A stretch of DNA of 64,000 bases. It comes from DASRFA01 sp035651755 (GTDB taxonomy: Bacteria > Desulfobacterota > Binatia > UBA12015). A model generated the notes under the pieces. That model had not been told where the DNA came from and did no database searches. It was given only the letters and a program-made list of their open reading frames with translations. Made by a program: the position numbers and the translations under genes. Every line of letters begins with the position of its first letter. Positions within the stretch are counted from its first letter, which is position 1. The stretch lies in contig DASRFA010000056.1 in NCBI GenBank assembly GCA_035651755.1, positions 372,001 to 436,000 on the forward strand, read 5' to 3'. This document shows positions 8,974 through 16,873 of this stretch, piece by piece.

Positions 8974-9510
8974 CTAGGGCGATCCGGCTCCGCCGCCGGC
9001 GGGCGGAGCCGCCGGCGCTCCCGCACCCGCTCCGCCGGGCGCGGCCGGTGCGGCGGGCGCGACGGGCCTCTGCGGCGGCTTGTCGGAAAGGGGCACCGCG
9101 CTGTTGGCCTCGACCACGCGCGCCTGCTGGATCACCTCCGCCGCCGTCTTGCCGTCGAGCACCTTCTTGAGCGCGGCGCGTGCCTTCTCCGGATCCAGCG
9201 GCGCCTTCGCATCCACGCGCATCTCGTTGCGGACGAGCACGAGGGTCGCGTCGGTGAGCTGACGGCGCTGCTCCTCGTCGAGCTGCTCGCGGACGCGCTC
9301 GATCGAGCGCGCAGCGGCGTCGTCGCTCGACATGTCGATGCGGGGGGCGTCGCTCGACGGCTCCGAGCGGCACGCGTCCATCGCGGGCGCGAGCAGCAGC
9401 AAGCACGCGAGCGAGGTCCCGCGCGCGTAGCTCGCGATCTTCTTCCGTCGCCGGCGCTTCCCGGAATTCGGCCGGGGCGCCTTCGAAAACGTCCGGATTC
9501 GATCCATCAT
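8974..9510 (-). CDS. Predicted lipoprotein resembling DUF6694
   Basis: A 178-residue protein with a basic N-terminus, a hydrophobic stretch (LACLLLLAPAMDAC) ending at a Cys that could be lipidated, a helical core in which IDMSSDDAAARSIERVREQLDEEQ fits the pattern of DUF6694 lipoproteins, and a low-complexity Ala/Pro/Gly tail from about residue 148. The n-region is unusually long (about 33 residues, RRRRKK). It starts 4 bp after the stop of the DsbA-like gene, so translation is probably coupled. Confidence 0.6.
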   Translation of the reverse strand: MMDRIRTFSKAPRPNSGKRRRRKKIASYARGTSLACLLLLAPAMDACRSEPSSDAPRIDMSSDDAAARSIERVREQLDEEQRRQLTDATLVLVRNEMRVDAKAPLDPEKARAALKKVLDGKTAAEVIQQARVVEANSAVPLSDKPPQRPVAPAAPAAPGGAGAGAPAAPPAGGGAGSP

Positions 9511-9514
9511 CGCC

Positions 9515-10183
9515 TCACGCGCGCTCGCGAAGACCGCGCTGCTTCATCCGCCAGACGAGCAGTTCGATGCGATCCTGCCCGAAGAACGGCTCGCGTTCGA
9601 ACACCATCGTCGGCACGCCCCAGTGACCGGCCGCTTCGAGCCCTGCCTGATTCTGCGCGATCGCGTCGTCGAGCCGCGGCGCCTCGCGCGCGATCACCGC
9701 GTCCATCTCCGCGAGGTCGCAGCCGGCGCGCTCGGCCGCCTCGGCGAGGTGGCTGCCTTCGTGCCAGCCGACGATCTTTCCGCTCCAGATCACCCGCGAT
9801 ACCTGGTCGACGAAACGCAGCCCGGCGCCGCGCTCGGCGGCGAGCTGCCCGAGCCGCGTCAAGCGATGGATGTACGGCTGATCCTCCGCGACCTTCCGGC
9901 TGGGGAACTCCTGCACGATCGGGTCGGGCCGCGGCCACCCGTAGTCGATGCCGTGGAACTCGGCGATCCGCATCGTGTCGCGCAGGAGGTAGGGCGGCCA
10001 GAGCGGGTTCACGCGGTCGAAGAAGCCCGGGATGCGGACCGCGATCGGGAGAACCGGCTTGACGCGCACGTCGACGTCGTAGCGGCGGGCCAGGTCGGCG
10101 AGGCGCCCGGTGGCGAGGTACGAGTACGGGCTCCGGAACGACCAGTAGACGTCGAACCCGAGCGGCGACCGCGCCTCCCCCAT
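9515..10183 (-). CDS. DsbA-family / 2-hydroxychromene-2-carboxylate isomerase-like protein
   Basis: A 222-residue thioredoxin-fold kappa-class protein. YWSFRSPYSYLA provides the SPxSY motif in which Ser replaces the redox Cys of DsbA, and the C-terminal GHWGVPTMVFEREPFFGQDRIELL carries the cis-Pro loop. HCCA isomerases use glutathione in naphthalene breakdown, but many family members have other roles; here no other naphthalene genes are present. Coupled to the downstream lipoprotein gene. Confidence 0.8.
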   Translation of the reverse strand: MGEARSPLGFDVYWSFRSPYSYLATGRLADLARRYDVDVRVKPVLPIAVRIPGFFDRVNPLWPPYLLRDTMRIAEFHGIDYGWPRPDPIVQEFPSRKVAEDQPYIHRLTRLGQLAAERGAGLRFVDQVSRVIWSGKIVGWHEGSHLAEAAERAGCDLAEMDAVIAREAPRLDDAIAQNQAGLEAAGHWGVPTMVFEREPFFGQDRIELLVWRMKQRGLRERA

Positions 10184-10258
10184 GCGCCACGCATAGCAGA
10201 GCGTGCCTCGAGAGCGGAATGCCGCACGCCCGCCGACCGCGGCTAGGAGCCTAGGATC

Positions 10259-12229
10259 CTAGCGCGCAGCGCCGGCCGGGCGCGCGCTCCCGCCCGGCGC
10301 GTCCACGGCTTCGCGCAACGCGCGCGCCCGCGCGCTCGCCGCGGATCGGCTCGCGAGGCCGCCGCGGGCGCCGGCCGCGACGTGCTCGAGGAGGGCGACG
10401 AACGCCTCGTCCATCCCGGTCCCGCTGCGCGCCGCGGCCGCGACGCCGGAGAGATCCCGCCGGAGCTGCTCGTGCGCCTCCTCGGTCCGGAAGTCGAGCG
10501 TCGACTCGTCGCCGAGGAGCGACGCCATCCAGCCGAGCCCGCGCGCGGCGCCGGCGGCGAGGCGCGCGCGCCCCGGGTCGACGGGCTCGCGGGCGTAGCC
10601 GTAGAGCAGCATCGCCGCCGCCATGCGCGCGGCGCGCGTCCGGCAGTAGCCGCGCTCGCGGGTGCGCCGCGGCACCTCGCGCGGGTCGGTGAGCATCGTC
10701 CGCAGGTCGCCGGTCGCGTTGCGCTCGCAGTTGGCGGCGATCCACGCGGCTTCGGTCGCCCACACCGCGCGCGCGAGCGCGTCGGCCTCCTCGATCGACG
10801 GCCGAGGCTCGAACGTGACGACCGCGCTCCACTTCCCGCCGCCGTGGACTCGCACGAGACCTTTTGCTTGCCAGTCCGCGAGCGTTCCGTCGGCCGGCGG
10901 AAGCGGCAGCACGAAGACCTTGTCGGCGACGCTCATTCGGTCGGACGGGTCGTCGGGCGGCTGGACCTCGACCCAGTGGCCCTTCTCGCCGCGCGTGTCG
11001 GCCCACACCGCGATCGCGCTCGGCACGTAGCTCGCGTACCCCCAAAGGAGCCGGTCCTCGAGCCCGGCATCGCGGATCGCGGCCGCGTCGGTCCGCATCT
11101 CGGCCCAGTCGAGGATGCGCGGGTACGGAACCGCGAGCCAGCTGAGCTCGGCGGCGACGCCGGGGATCCCGAGCGGGAAGAGCGTCGCGAGCAGGACCAA
11201 CGCGGTCGTGAGCGCGCCGCGGAAGACGCGGCCGGGCAGGCGGTCGAGGAAGCCCGAGATCGCGACGCCGCCCAGGGCCGCGCCAGGCAGCGCCGACTGC
11301 AGGATGAAGCGCGTCGGATCCTGCAGGAGCCAGGCGGCCGGCGCGGCCGCCCACGCGAGCAGGAACGCCGAGCGCCGCGGCGCGCGCAGCGCGCTCGCGA
11401 CCCCGATCACCCAGAACGCGTCGACCAGCGGGTCGATCATCCACGCGGTGTCGCCCTTCTGCCCGACGTAGAACGCGAGGGAGCGGAGGAAGTGGATCCA
11501 GTAGGGCGCGGTCAGGACGGCGACGCTGCCGCCAGTCGCCGCGAGATCGCGCCATCGCCCGCTCAGGAGACCTGCGACGGCGAGCCCGATCGCGACGGTC
11601 GGAAAGCCGCCGAGGTGGCCGTAGCAGGCGAGCGCGCCGAAGATGGCGGCGAGCACGAGCCGGCGCGCGAGGAAGAAGTGGATGGCCCACGGCGTGAAGA
11701 CGAACATCCAGCCGGAAGGCAGGTTGACGTAGAACGAGCCGGACGCGTACGCGCTTCCCGCGAACGCGGCGACGGCGAGGAGGGCGGCCCGGTCGCCGCC
11801 GTGGCGAGCCGCGAAGAAGGCGACGCTCGCGACGGCGCCGAGCCAGCACGCGACGCCGAGTAGAGCGTTCGCGCGCACGTAGTCGTCGCCCGTGCCGCCG
11901 AGCGCGCGTCCGAGCATGCCGATCGCGAAGTGGACGAGCGGACCCTGCAGGTTCGGTCGTCCGACCGGCGCGTAGTGCACCGAGTCCCAGAAGTAGACGA
12001 GGTGCTCGCCGTACTGGCGACCGAGAGCGGTGTGGTACGCGGAGTCGACGCTCACGCGATAGTCGCGCAGCGCGGCCACCAGCAGCGCGAGGTGCAGCGC
12101 GACGATCGCTCCGGTCGCGAGGCGGATCGTCCAGCGCCGGCGCGCAGGGATCGACGCGGAGTCGGCCGCCGGCGCCCGTGCTGCGGCGCGATCGCTCACC
12201 GGCTGCAAGCGCGGCTCATCCGCCGCCAC
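10259..12229 (-). CDS. Large polytopic membrane protein, GT-C-like
   Basis: A 656-residue protein. The first 370 residues are a polytopic membrane domain starting at about residue 36, with an acidic-site loop (SVDSAYHTALGRQYGEHLVYFWD) of the kind that binds the phosphosugar donor in GT-C glycosyltransferases. The last 280 residues are soluble and Cys-poor. No named family is recognised. A second protein with the same general plan lies at 29422-31581. The stop codon falls in the palindrome CTAGGATCCTAG. The start overlaps the previous gene by 14 bp, so the two are likely translated together. Confidence 0.65.
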   Translation of the reverse strand: MAADEPRLQPVSDRAAARAPAADSASIPARRRWTIRLATGAIVALHLALLVAALRDYRVSVDSAYHTALGRQYGEHLVYFWDSVHYAPVGRPNLQGPLVHFAIGMLGRALGGTGDDYVRANALLGVACWLGAVASVAFFAARHGGDRAALLAVAAFAGSAYASGSFYVNLPSGWMFVFTPWAIHFFLARRLVLAAIFGALACYGHLGGFPTVAIGLAVAGLLSGRWRDLAATGGSVAVLTAPYWIHFLRSLAFYVGQKGDTAWMIDPLVDAFWVIGVASALRAPRRSAFLLAWAAAPAAWLLQDPTRFILQSALPGAALGGVAISGFLDRLPGRVFRGALTTALVLLATLFPLGIPGVAAELSWLAVPYPRILDWAEMRTDAAAIRDAGLEDRLLWGYASYVPSAIAVWADTRGEKGHWVEVQPPDDPSDRMSVADKVFVLPLPPADGTLADWQAKGLVRVHGGGKWSAVVTFEPRPSIEEADALARAVWATEAAWIAANCERNATGDLRTMLTDPREVPRRTRERGYCRTRAARMAAAMLLYGYAREPVDPGRARLAAGAARGLGWMASLLGDESTLDFRTEEAHEQLRRDLSGVAAAARSGTGMDEAFVALLEHVAAGARGGLASRSAASARARALREAVDAPGGSARPAGAAR

Positions 12230-12695
12230 CGCGCTTGAGGGCGTAGCGGAAGTCGCATCTCGCCGCGCCCTGCATGATCGTGCCGGCGCGGCTCAGGTCG
12301 ACCTCGCCTTCGCCGATCTGCTCTGCCGTCGTGTCGTCCATCGAGCACAGCATCGCGAAGCCGAGCTCGGGCTCGCCGAGCGCGCGGAAGAACTCGGCGA
12401 AGCGGCAGCCGGTCACGTCGAAGTCGATCGCGGTCGGCTCCATCCGGAGCATGTCGACGTCGATCGCGTCGCCGATCGTCTCCTGCGACGCGACGATCCC
12501 CTTCATCCAGCGATCGGCCCCGGAGCCCGCGATGCCGGCGTGGCGGTCGCGCGCGATCTGCTCGCGCCAGGCTGCGAGAGCCTTCCAGGCGATGCGATTC
12601 GCCCGGTCGACGCCGAGCTCCTCGCGAAACGCGCGCAGGACCGGCACGAGGACCTCGGCCTGGATCTTCACCCGATCGAGCAGCGGGCTCGGCAT
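12216..12695 (-). CDS. L-2-amino-thiazoline-4-carboxylate hydrolase-like protein
   Basis: A 159-residue protein with the PF14196 pattern: a helical N-terminal half (VPVLRAFREELGVDRANRIAWKAL) and a C-terminal core VTGCRFAEFFRALGEPELGFAMLCSMDD...GAARCDFRYALK, including three spaced Cys and the closing CDFRY. The name-giving enzyme hydrolyses a thiazoline in D,L-cysteine conversion, but the family is broad. ATG 12695 has GGAGGAG upstream. Co-translated with the GT-C-like membrane protein, which does not fit cysteine metabolism and hints at a different role. Confidence 0.7.
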   Translation of the reverse strand: MPSPLLDRVKIQAEVLVPVLRAFREELGVDRANRIAWKALAAWREQIARDRHAGIAGSGADRWMKGIVASQETIGDAIDVDMLRMEPTAIDFDVTGCRFAEFFRALGEPELGFAMLCSMDDTTAEQIGEGEVDLSRAGTIMQGAARCDFRYALKRGGGG

Positions 12696-12838
12696 GCGGA
12701 CTCCTCCGGCCTCGCACGGCGGCTCGGCGGCGTGCCGGGATGCCGATCGGGCCTGCGATCGCTTCTTTCGCATCCGCTCGTCCGGCGCCAGCCACTCCGA
12801 CGTCCCGTCCGGCATTTGGAACTTCCCGGCCGGACGGA

Positions 12839-12854
12839 TTCCGAGGCCTGCGAA
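12839..12854. promoter_or_regulatory. Putative activator site (shared palindrome, copy 1)
   Basis: TTCCGAGGCCTGCGAA: left arm TTCCGA, spacer GGCC, right arm TGCGAA. It matches copies at 24265 and 19544 in arm sequence and exact spacing. Its centre is about 74 bp upstream of the predicted start of transcription of the USP gene at 12923, a normal distance for a sigma54 activator site. Confidence 0.5.
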
Positions 12855-12894
12855 CGGCCGACGGTCCCGCTACCGCGCGGAAGGGGTTCCGAGC

Positions 12895-12910
12895 TGGTGC
12901 ACGGGTTGCA
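12895..12910 (+). promoter_or_regulatory. Putative sigma54 promoter of the USP gene
   Basis: TGGTGCACGGGTTGCA keeps the invariant GG and GC 10 bp apart and has TGG and TTGCA intact. The predicted transcription start is near 12921, only 2 nt before the GTG at 12923, which has no Shine-Dalgarno, so the mRNA would be leaderless. Confidence 0.5.
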
Positions 12911-12922
12911 TGGACGTTCGGC

Positions 12923-13516
12923 GTGCGGCCCGTCGAGCGTATCCTGGTGGCAACCGATTTCTCACCCGACGCCGCGCTCGCCCTCGCGGCGGCCGGCGAG
13001 GCCGCCGCTCCGGTGGGCGCGGAGGTCATCGTCCTCCACGTCGACGACGATGCCCGGGCGGCGCCGCTTTCCTCGGCCGCCATCGCGCGGCGCGATCACG
13101 CGCGGCGCGAGCTCGAGCGCGCGCGCTCCGACCTCGCCGGCCGGAACGTCGCCGTCCGGACGCTGCTCCGACCCGGGGATCCGGCACGCGAGATCCTGCG
13201 GATGGCCCTGTCGCAGGAGGCGGGCATGATCGTGATCGCGAGCCACGGGCGGGCCGGGTCGAGCGCGCTGCTCCTCGGAAGCGTCGCGGACCGGGTGGTC
13301 CGCCACGCCCGGCTGCCGGTGCTCCTCGTCCGGCACCCCGACCGCTTCGTTTCCGAGCCGACGTCTCTGCGCGCGGGTCGGCGCATCGCGGAGGACGAAG
13401 ACGACGATGCGGACCCGGACCGCGGCGAGGCGGACTTCTACATCCGGACGAGCGGGGCCGCCGAGCCGAGCGCCGACGCCAGCCCAGCTCTCAGGACGCG
13501 CGCTTCGGAAGCGTGA
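12923..13516 (+). CDS. Universal stress protein
   Basis: A 197-residue single USP domain: RILVATDFSPDAALAL opens the fold, and SHGRAGSSALLLGS is the ATP-binding G-2x-G-9x-G(S/T) signature, followed by ARLPVLLVRHP. An extra 45-residue acidic tail (AEDEDDDADPDRGEADF) follows the domain. The GTG start gives VRPVERILVATDFS, the normal USP beginning; it lacks a ribosome site but sits directly at a predicted sigma54 start point. It ends 26 bp inside the histidine kinase gene on the other strand. Part of the stress-like cluster 12.8-25.7 kb. Confidence 0.8.
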   Translation: MRPVERILVATDFSPDAALALAAAGEAAAPVGAEVIVLHVDDDARAAPLSSAAIARRDHARRELERARSDLAGRNVAVRTLLRPGDPAREILRMALSQEAGMIVIASHGRAGSSALLLGSVADRVVRHARLPVLLVRHPDRFVSEPTSLRAGRRIAEDEDDDADPDRGEADFYIRTSGAAEPSADASPALRTRASEA

Positions 13517-14795
13517 TCCAGAAAACCGTCTGCTCGCCGGGAACGCTCTCGACCCCGATCCGCCCGCCCATCAGCTCGACCGCGAGCTTGCAGAACGCGA
13601 GCCCGAGCCCCGTGTCGCTGACCGGCTCCGCGGACGGCGAACGCCGGACGCTCCGGAACTTCTCGAACACGTGCTCGACGTCCGCTTCCGCGATGCCGGC
13701 GCCGCGATCGATCACGCGCAGCACGACGTCCGCCGTGCCCGCGTCCTGCGCCTCGACGCGCACGTCCGGACTGCCGCTGTGACGGAGGGCGTTGGCGACC
13801 AGGTTGACGATCACGCGCTTCAGGAGGGGGCGATCCGCGACGACGTGCGGCAGGTGATCCGCGACCCCGACGGCCAGCACCCTCCCCGCTTGCTCCGCGA
13901 CCGGCGCGTATTCGACCGCCACCTCGCTCGCGACCTCCGCCAGCGACACGCGAGCCCGCTCGACGGTCAGCTTCCCCTCCTCGATCTTCGTAATCTCGAG
14001 GAGGTTCTGGATCATCCGCATCATCTCGCTGCAGGTGCGCTCGATCTGCCGCAGGTGGCCGACGTGGGCGGCAGAGAGCGCGTCGCTCTTCCGGAGCGCG
14101 AGCCGGACCATCATCGCGATCCCGTTCACCGGGTTCTTGAGATCGTGGACGACCATGCTCGCGAGGTCGTCCTTGAGCCGCTCCGTCTCTTGCTTGACGC
14201 GGAGCGCCTCCTCCGCCATCTCGGTCGCGCGCTGCAGCCGGGCCGCGACGTCGCGCTCGACGAAGCCGCCGTGGATGTAGGTGTCGATCGCGAGCGACAT
14301 GTCGAGGAAGACCACCTTGACCAGCGCCTCGATCTGCGGGAGCACCGCCGCGCCCTCGCCGCTCTGCTCGACGATCGCGCGCAGGAAGAGGCGCAGCAGG
14401 AGGCCGAAGGCGCCGATGTACCACTCCGGACGGAGGCCGATGCGCTCGTGCGCGCTGCCGACCCGGAGCCGGCTCTCGACGTAGGACGCGTCGACCCGTC
14501 CTTCCATGAGCTGCTCGAAGTACTCGCGCTGCAGGCCTTGCAGCTTCGCGACGCGGCCGGGCTCGGCGCGCAACAGCTCCTCGAGCGGCGGAAAGCGGAG
14601 CAGGTGGGCGTAGAAGTCGGCGACGATGTGGTCGAGGTGCGGCTCGCAGATCGTCGCGAGCGCGGCGAGGCGCTCCTCGTCGCGAGCGGCGATCTCGAAG
14701 AACGCGCGGCGTTCGGCGATGGCTTCCGCGTCGAGCGCGAGGCGGTCGCTCGAGTCGAGGCCCGCCTTCCGCGATGAGCCGCCCTCGTCAGCCAA
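13491..14795 (-). CDS. Globin-coupled sensor histidine kinase
   Basis: A 434-residue cytoplasmic kinase. Residues about 20-180 are a protoglobin/sensor-globin domain: the segment VGSAHERIGLRPEWYIGAFG puts His116 at the proximal heme position. A helical linker follows, then HDLKNP with phospho-His217, an N-box (NLVANALRHSG), the G1 loop DRGAGI and G2 loop DTGLGLAF. No membrane segments. Globin-coupled kinases such as AfGcHK of Anaeromyxobacter respond to O2 bound to heme, so oxygen (or NO/CO) sensing is the likely input. Its start overlaps the regulator gene by 8 bp, making the two an operon and a cognate pair. Confidence 0.9.
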   Translation of the reverse strand: MADEGGSSRKAGLDSSDRLALDAEAIAERRAFFEIAARDEERLAALATICEPHLDHIVADFYAHLLRFPPLEELLRAEPGRVAKLQGLQREYFEQLMEGRVDASYVESRLRVGSAHERIGLRPEWYIGAFGLLLRLFLRAIVEQSGEGAAVLPQIEALVKVVFLDMSLAIDTYIHGGFVERDVAARLQRATEMAEEALRVKQETERLKDDLASMVVHDLKNPVNGIAMMVRLALRKSDALSAAHVGHLRQIERTCSEMMRMIQNLLEITKIEEGKLTVERARVSLAEVASEVAVEYAPVAEQAGRVLAVGVADHLPHVVADRPLLKRVIVNLVANALRHSGSPDVRVEAQDAGTADVVLRVIDRGAGIAEADVEHVFEKFRSVRRSPSAEPVSDTGLGLAFCKLAVELMGGRIGVESVPGEQTVFWITLPKRAS

Positions 14796-16143
14796 GGTCG
14801 ATGCCCAGCTCCTCGATCTTGCGGTACAGCGACGACAGGGAAAGGCCGAGCCTGCCGGCGGCCTCTCGCTTGTCGTTGCCGGTGCGCGCCAGGACCGACT
14901 CGATGTGGATCTTCTCGTACGCCCTGAGCGCCTCGCGCAGGTCGTCGCCGACGACCTCCGGCACGCCGTCGGTCCGGCTGCGGAGCGATCGCGGCAGGTC
15001 GGCGATCGAGATCCACTCGCCTTCTCCGACGATCATGGCGTGCTCGATGGCGTTGTCGAGCTCCCGCACGTTGCCCTTCCAGGAGTGCGACATGAGGAGC
15101 TTCAGCGCGGCGTTGTCCACGCCGCGCACCGGGCGCTTCAGCTCGCGCCGATGGCGCTGGATGAGGAAATCGATGAGCCCGGGGATGTCCTCGCGCCGAT
15201 CGCGGAGCGGCGGGATGTGGATGTTGACGACGTTCAACCGGTAGTAGAGGTCGTCGCGGAAGGCGCCTTCCTCGGCCATCTTGCCGAGATCGCGATGCGT
15301 GGCCGCGATCAATCGGACGTCGACCCGGACGGGCGACGTCGATCCCACGGGCAGGATCTCGCGCGCCTCGATCATCCGCAGGAGCTTCGACTGGAGCGGA
15401 ATCGGGACGTCGCCGATCTCGTCGAGGAAGATCGTGCCGCCGCGCGCGTGGCTGAAGAGCCCCTCCTGCGAGGCGACCGCACCGGTGAAGGCCCCGCGCA
15501 CGTGTCCGAACAGCTGGCTTTCGAGCAGCGACTCGGGAATCGCGGCGCAGTTGATGGGCAGGAAGATCTTGCTCCGGACCGCGCTCGACTGGTGGATCGC
15601 CCGCGCGACCACCTCCTTGCCGGTGCCGCTCTCGCCGGTGACGAGCACCGTGCTCGACGTGGGCGCGACCTTGGCGATCAGTGCGGCGATCTCCTTCATC
15701 GCCGGGCTCTTGCCGACCAAGTCGAAGTCGGCGTGGCGCTCGACCTCGCGCCGGAGCATCTGCGTCTGCCAGACGAGGTCGCGGTGCTCGAGGATCCGCT
15801 CGACCTTCGCGATCAGGTCCTCGAAGACCACCGGCTTGAGCAGGTAGTCGGCCGCACCGGAGCGCAGCGCGTCGACCGCCGTGTCGATGGTCCCGTGGGC
15901 GGTCATCACCAGCCCGACCGTCTGCGGCGAGATCTCGCGCGCCCGCCGCAGCACCGCGAGGCCGTCCGCGCCCGGCATCCGGAGGTCGGTCACGACGACG
16001 GCGAAATCGCGCTTCTCGAGGGCCGCGAGCGCGGCGGCGCCGTCGGGCGCCGTCTCGACCTCGTAGCCCGCGTCGCGCAGGACCTCCGCGAGGCTCTCGC
16101 GAACGCCCGGCTCGTCGTCCGCAATGAGGATCGCGTCGGACAC
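14788..16143 (-). CDS. NtrC-family sigma54-dependent response regulator
   Basis: A 451-residue regulator with three standard parts. Receiver: acidic pair at D9-D10, phospho-acceptor Asp53 (VTDLRMPG), and TAHG and LLKP motifs. AAA+ core: Walker A GESGTGKE, sigma54-contact loop GAFTGA, Walker B GGTIFLDEIGD, arginine finger in FRDDLYYRL. C-terminal Fis-type helix-turn-helix: REAAGRLGLSLSSLYRKIEELGI. It activates sigma54 promoters by ATP hydrolysis when phosphorylated. Directly upstream of, and overlapping, the globin kinase. Candidate targets are the five GG-N10-GC sites between 12.9 and 24.4 kb. Confidence 0.95.
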   Translation of the reverse strand: MSDAILIADDEPGVRESLAEVLRDAGYEVETAPDGAAALAALEKRDFAVVVTDLRMPGADGLAVLRRAREISPQTVGLVMTAHGTIDTAVDALRSGAADYLLKPVVFEDLIAKVERILEHRDLVWQTQMLRREVERHADFDLVGKSPAMKEIAALIAKVAPTSSTVLVTGESGTGKEVVARAIHQSSAVRSKIFLPINCAAIPESLLESQLFGHVRGAFTGAVASQEGLFSHARGGTIFLDEIGDVPIPLQSKLLRMIEAREILPVGSTSPVRVDVRLIAATHRDLGKMAEEGAFRDDLYYRLNVVNIHIPPLRDRREDIPGLIDFLIQRHRRELKRPVRGVDNAALKLLMSHSWKGNVRELDNAIEHAMIVGEGEWISIADLPRSLRSRTDGVPEVVGDDLREALRAYEKIHIESVLARTGNDKREAAGRLGLSLSSLYRKIEELGIDLG

Positions 16144-16189
16144 GCCGCGAATTACCGCTCGCGCAAGCCCGTATGCAACAAGGGACGGA

Positions 16190-16873
16190 ATGGCTCGACA
16201 AGCCTCTCGCCGGACGTCCGACGGTCGCCACCGGGGCCTCGCCGGAGCGCGCGCCGCGCCGCGCGACCGGGTGCCGGTCGCTTGCCTCGTCGTTTTCGCG
16301 GTCGTCTGGGGCGGGCTCGCGATCGCGCCGCGCTACCGGGCCGATTGGCTCCTCGAGAACCTGCCCGTCTTCCTCGCGGTGCCCACCGCCGTTCTCACCT
16401 ACCGCCGCTTCCGCTTCTCCGACCGGGCGTACGTGCAGATGACGGCGTTCCTCCTCCTGCACGCGATCGGCGCGCACTACACCTACTCGGAGGTGCCCTT
16501 CGGCGACTGGCTACGCGACGCTGCCGGCTGGTCGCGCAACCACTACGACCGGCTCGTCCACTTCCTGTTCGGCGCGCTGTTCCTCCGCCCGGTCCGCGAG
16601 CTCGCGTTCCGCGGCCGCGAGCCCGGACGGGGTCGCGCCATCGTGCTGAGCATCGCGGGCGTCGCGGCGCTGAGCGTCGTCTACGAGCTCGTCGAGTGGA
16701 TCACGGCGGCCGTCGTCGATCCCGCGGCCGGGACGGCGTTCCTCGGCACCCAGGGCGACCCCTGGGACGCGCAGAAGGACATGTCGCTCGCGTGCGCCGG
16801 CGCGCTGCTCGCGGCGCTCGGCGAGCTCGGAGTGCCGGCGGGCGCCATCTTGGCGGTCGCCCAGCGGAGGTAG
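16190..16873 (+). CDS. YjdF-type inner membrane protein (DUF2238)
   Basis: A 227-residue polytopic protein with the DUF2238 landmarks: LLLHAIGAHYTYSEVPFGDW, NHYDRLVHFLFGALFLRPVRE, VVYELVEWITAAV and LGTQGDPWDAQKDM near the C-terminus. Function of the family is unknown. ATG 16190 is chosen; a longer frame to 16124 would overlap the regulator gene. It is divergent from the regulator/kinase operon with 46 bp between starts, and its last 193 bp are antisense to the end of the wax-ester synthase gene. Confidence 0.8.
   Translation: MARQASRRTSDGRHRGLAGARAAPRDRVPVACLVVFAVVWGGLAIAPRYRADWLLENLPVFLAVPTAVLTYRRFRFSDRAYVQMTAFLLLHAIGAHYTYSEVPFGDWLRDAAGWSRNHYDRLVHFLFGALFLRPVRELAFRGREPGRGRAIVLSIAGVAALSVVYELVEWITAAVVDPAAGTAFLGTQGDPWDAQKDMSLACAGALLAALGELGVPAGAILAVAQRR

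Noticed and set aside
10243..10262. CTAGGAGCCTAGGATCCTAG as an insertion remnant
   Set aside because: It contains a 12 bp palindrome and shares CTAGGAG with the 54283 element, but nothing else of the element is present and it overlaps a stop codon; probably chance.
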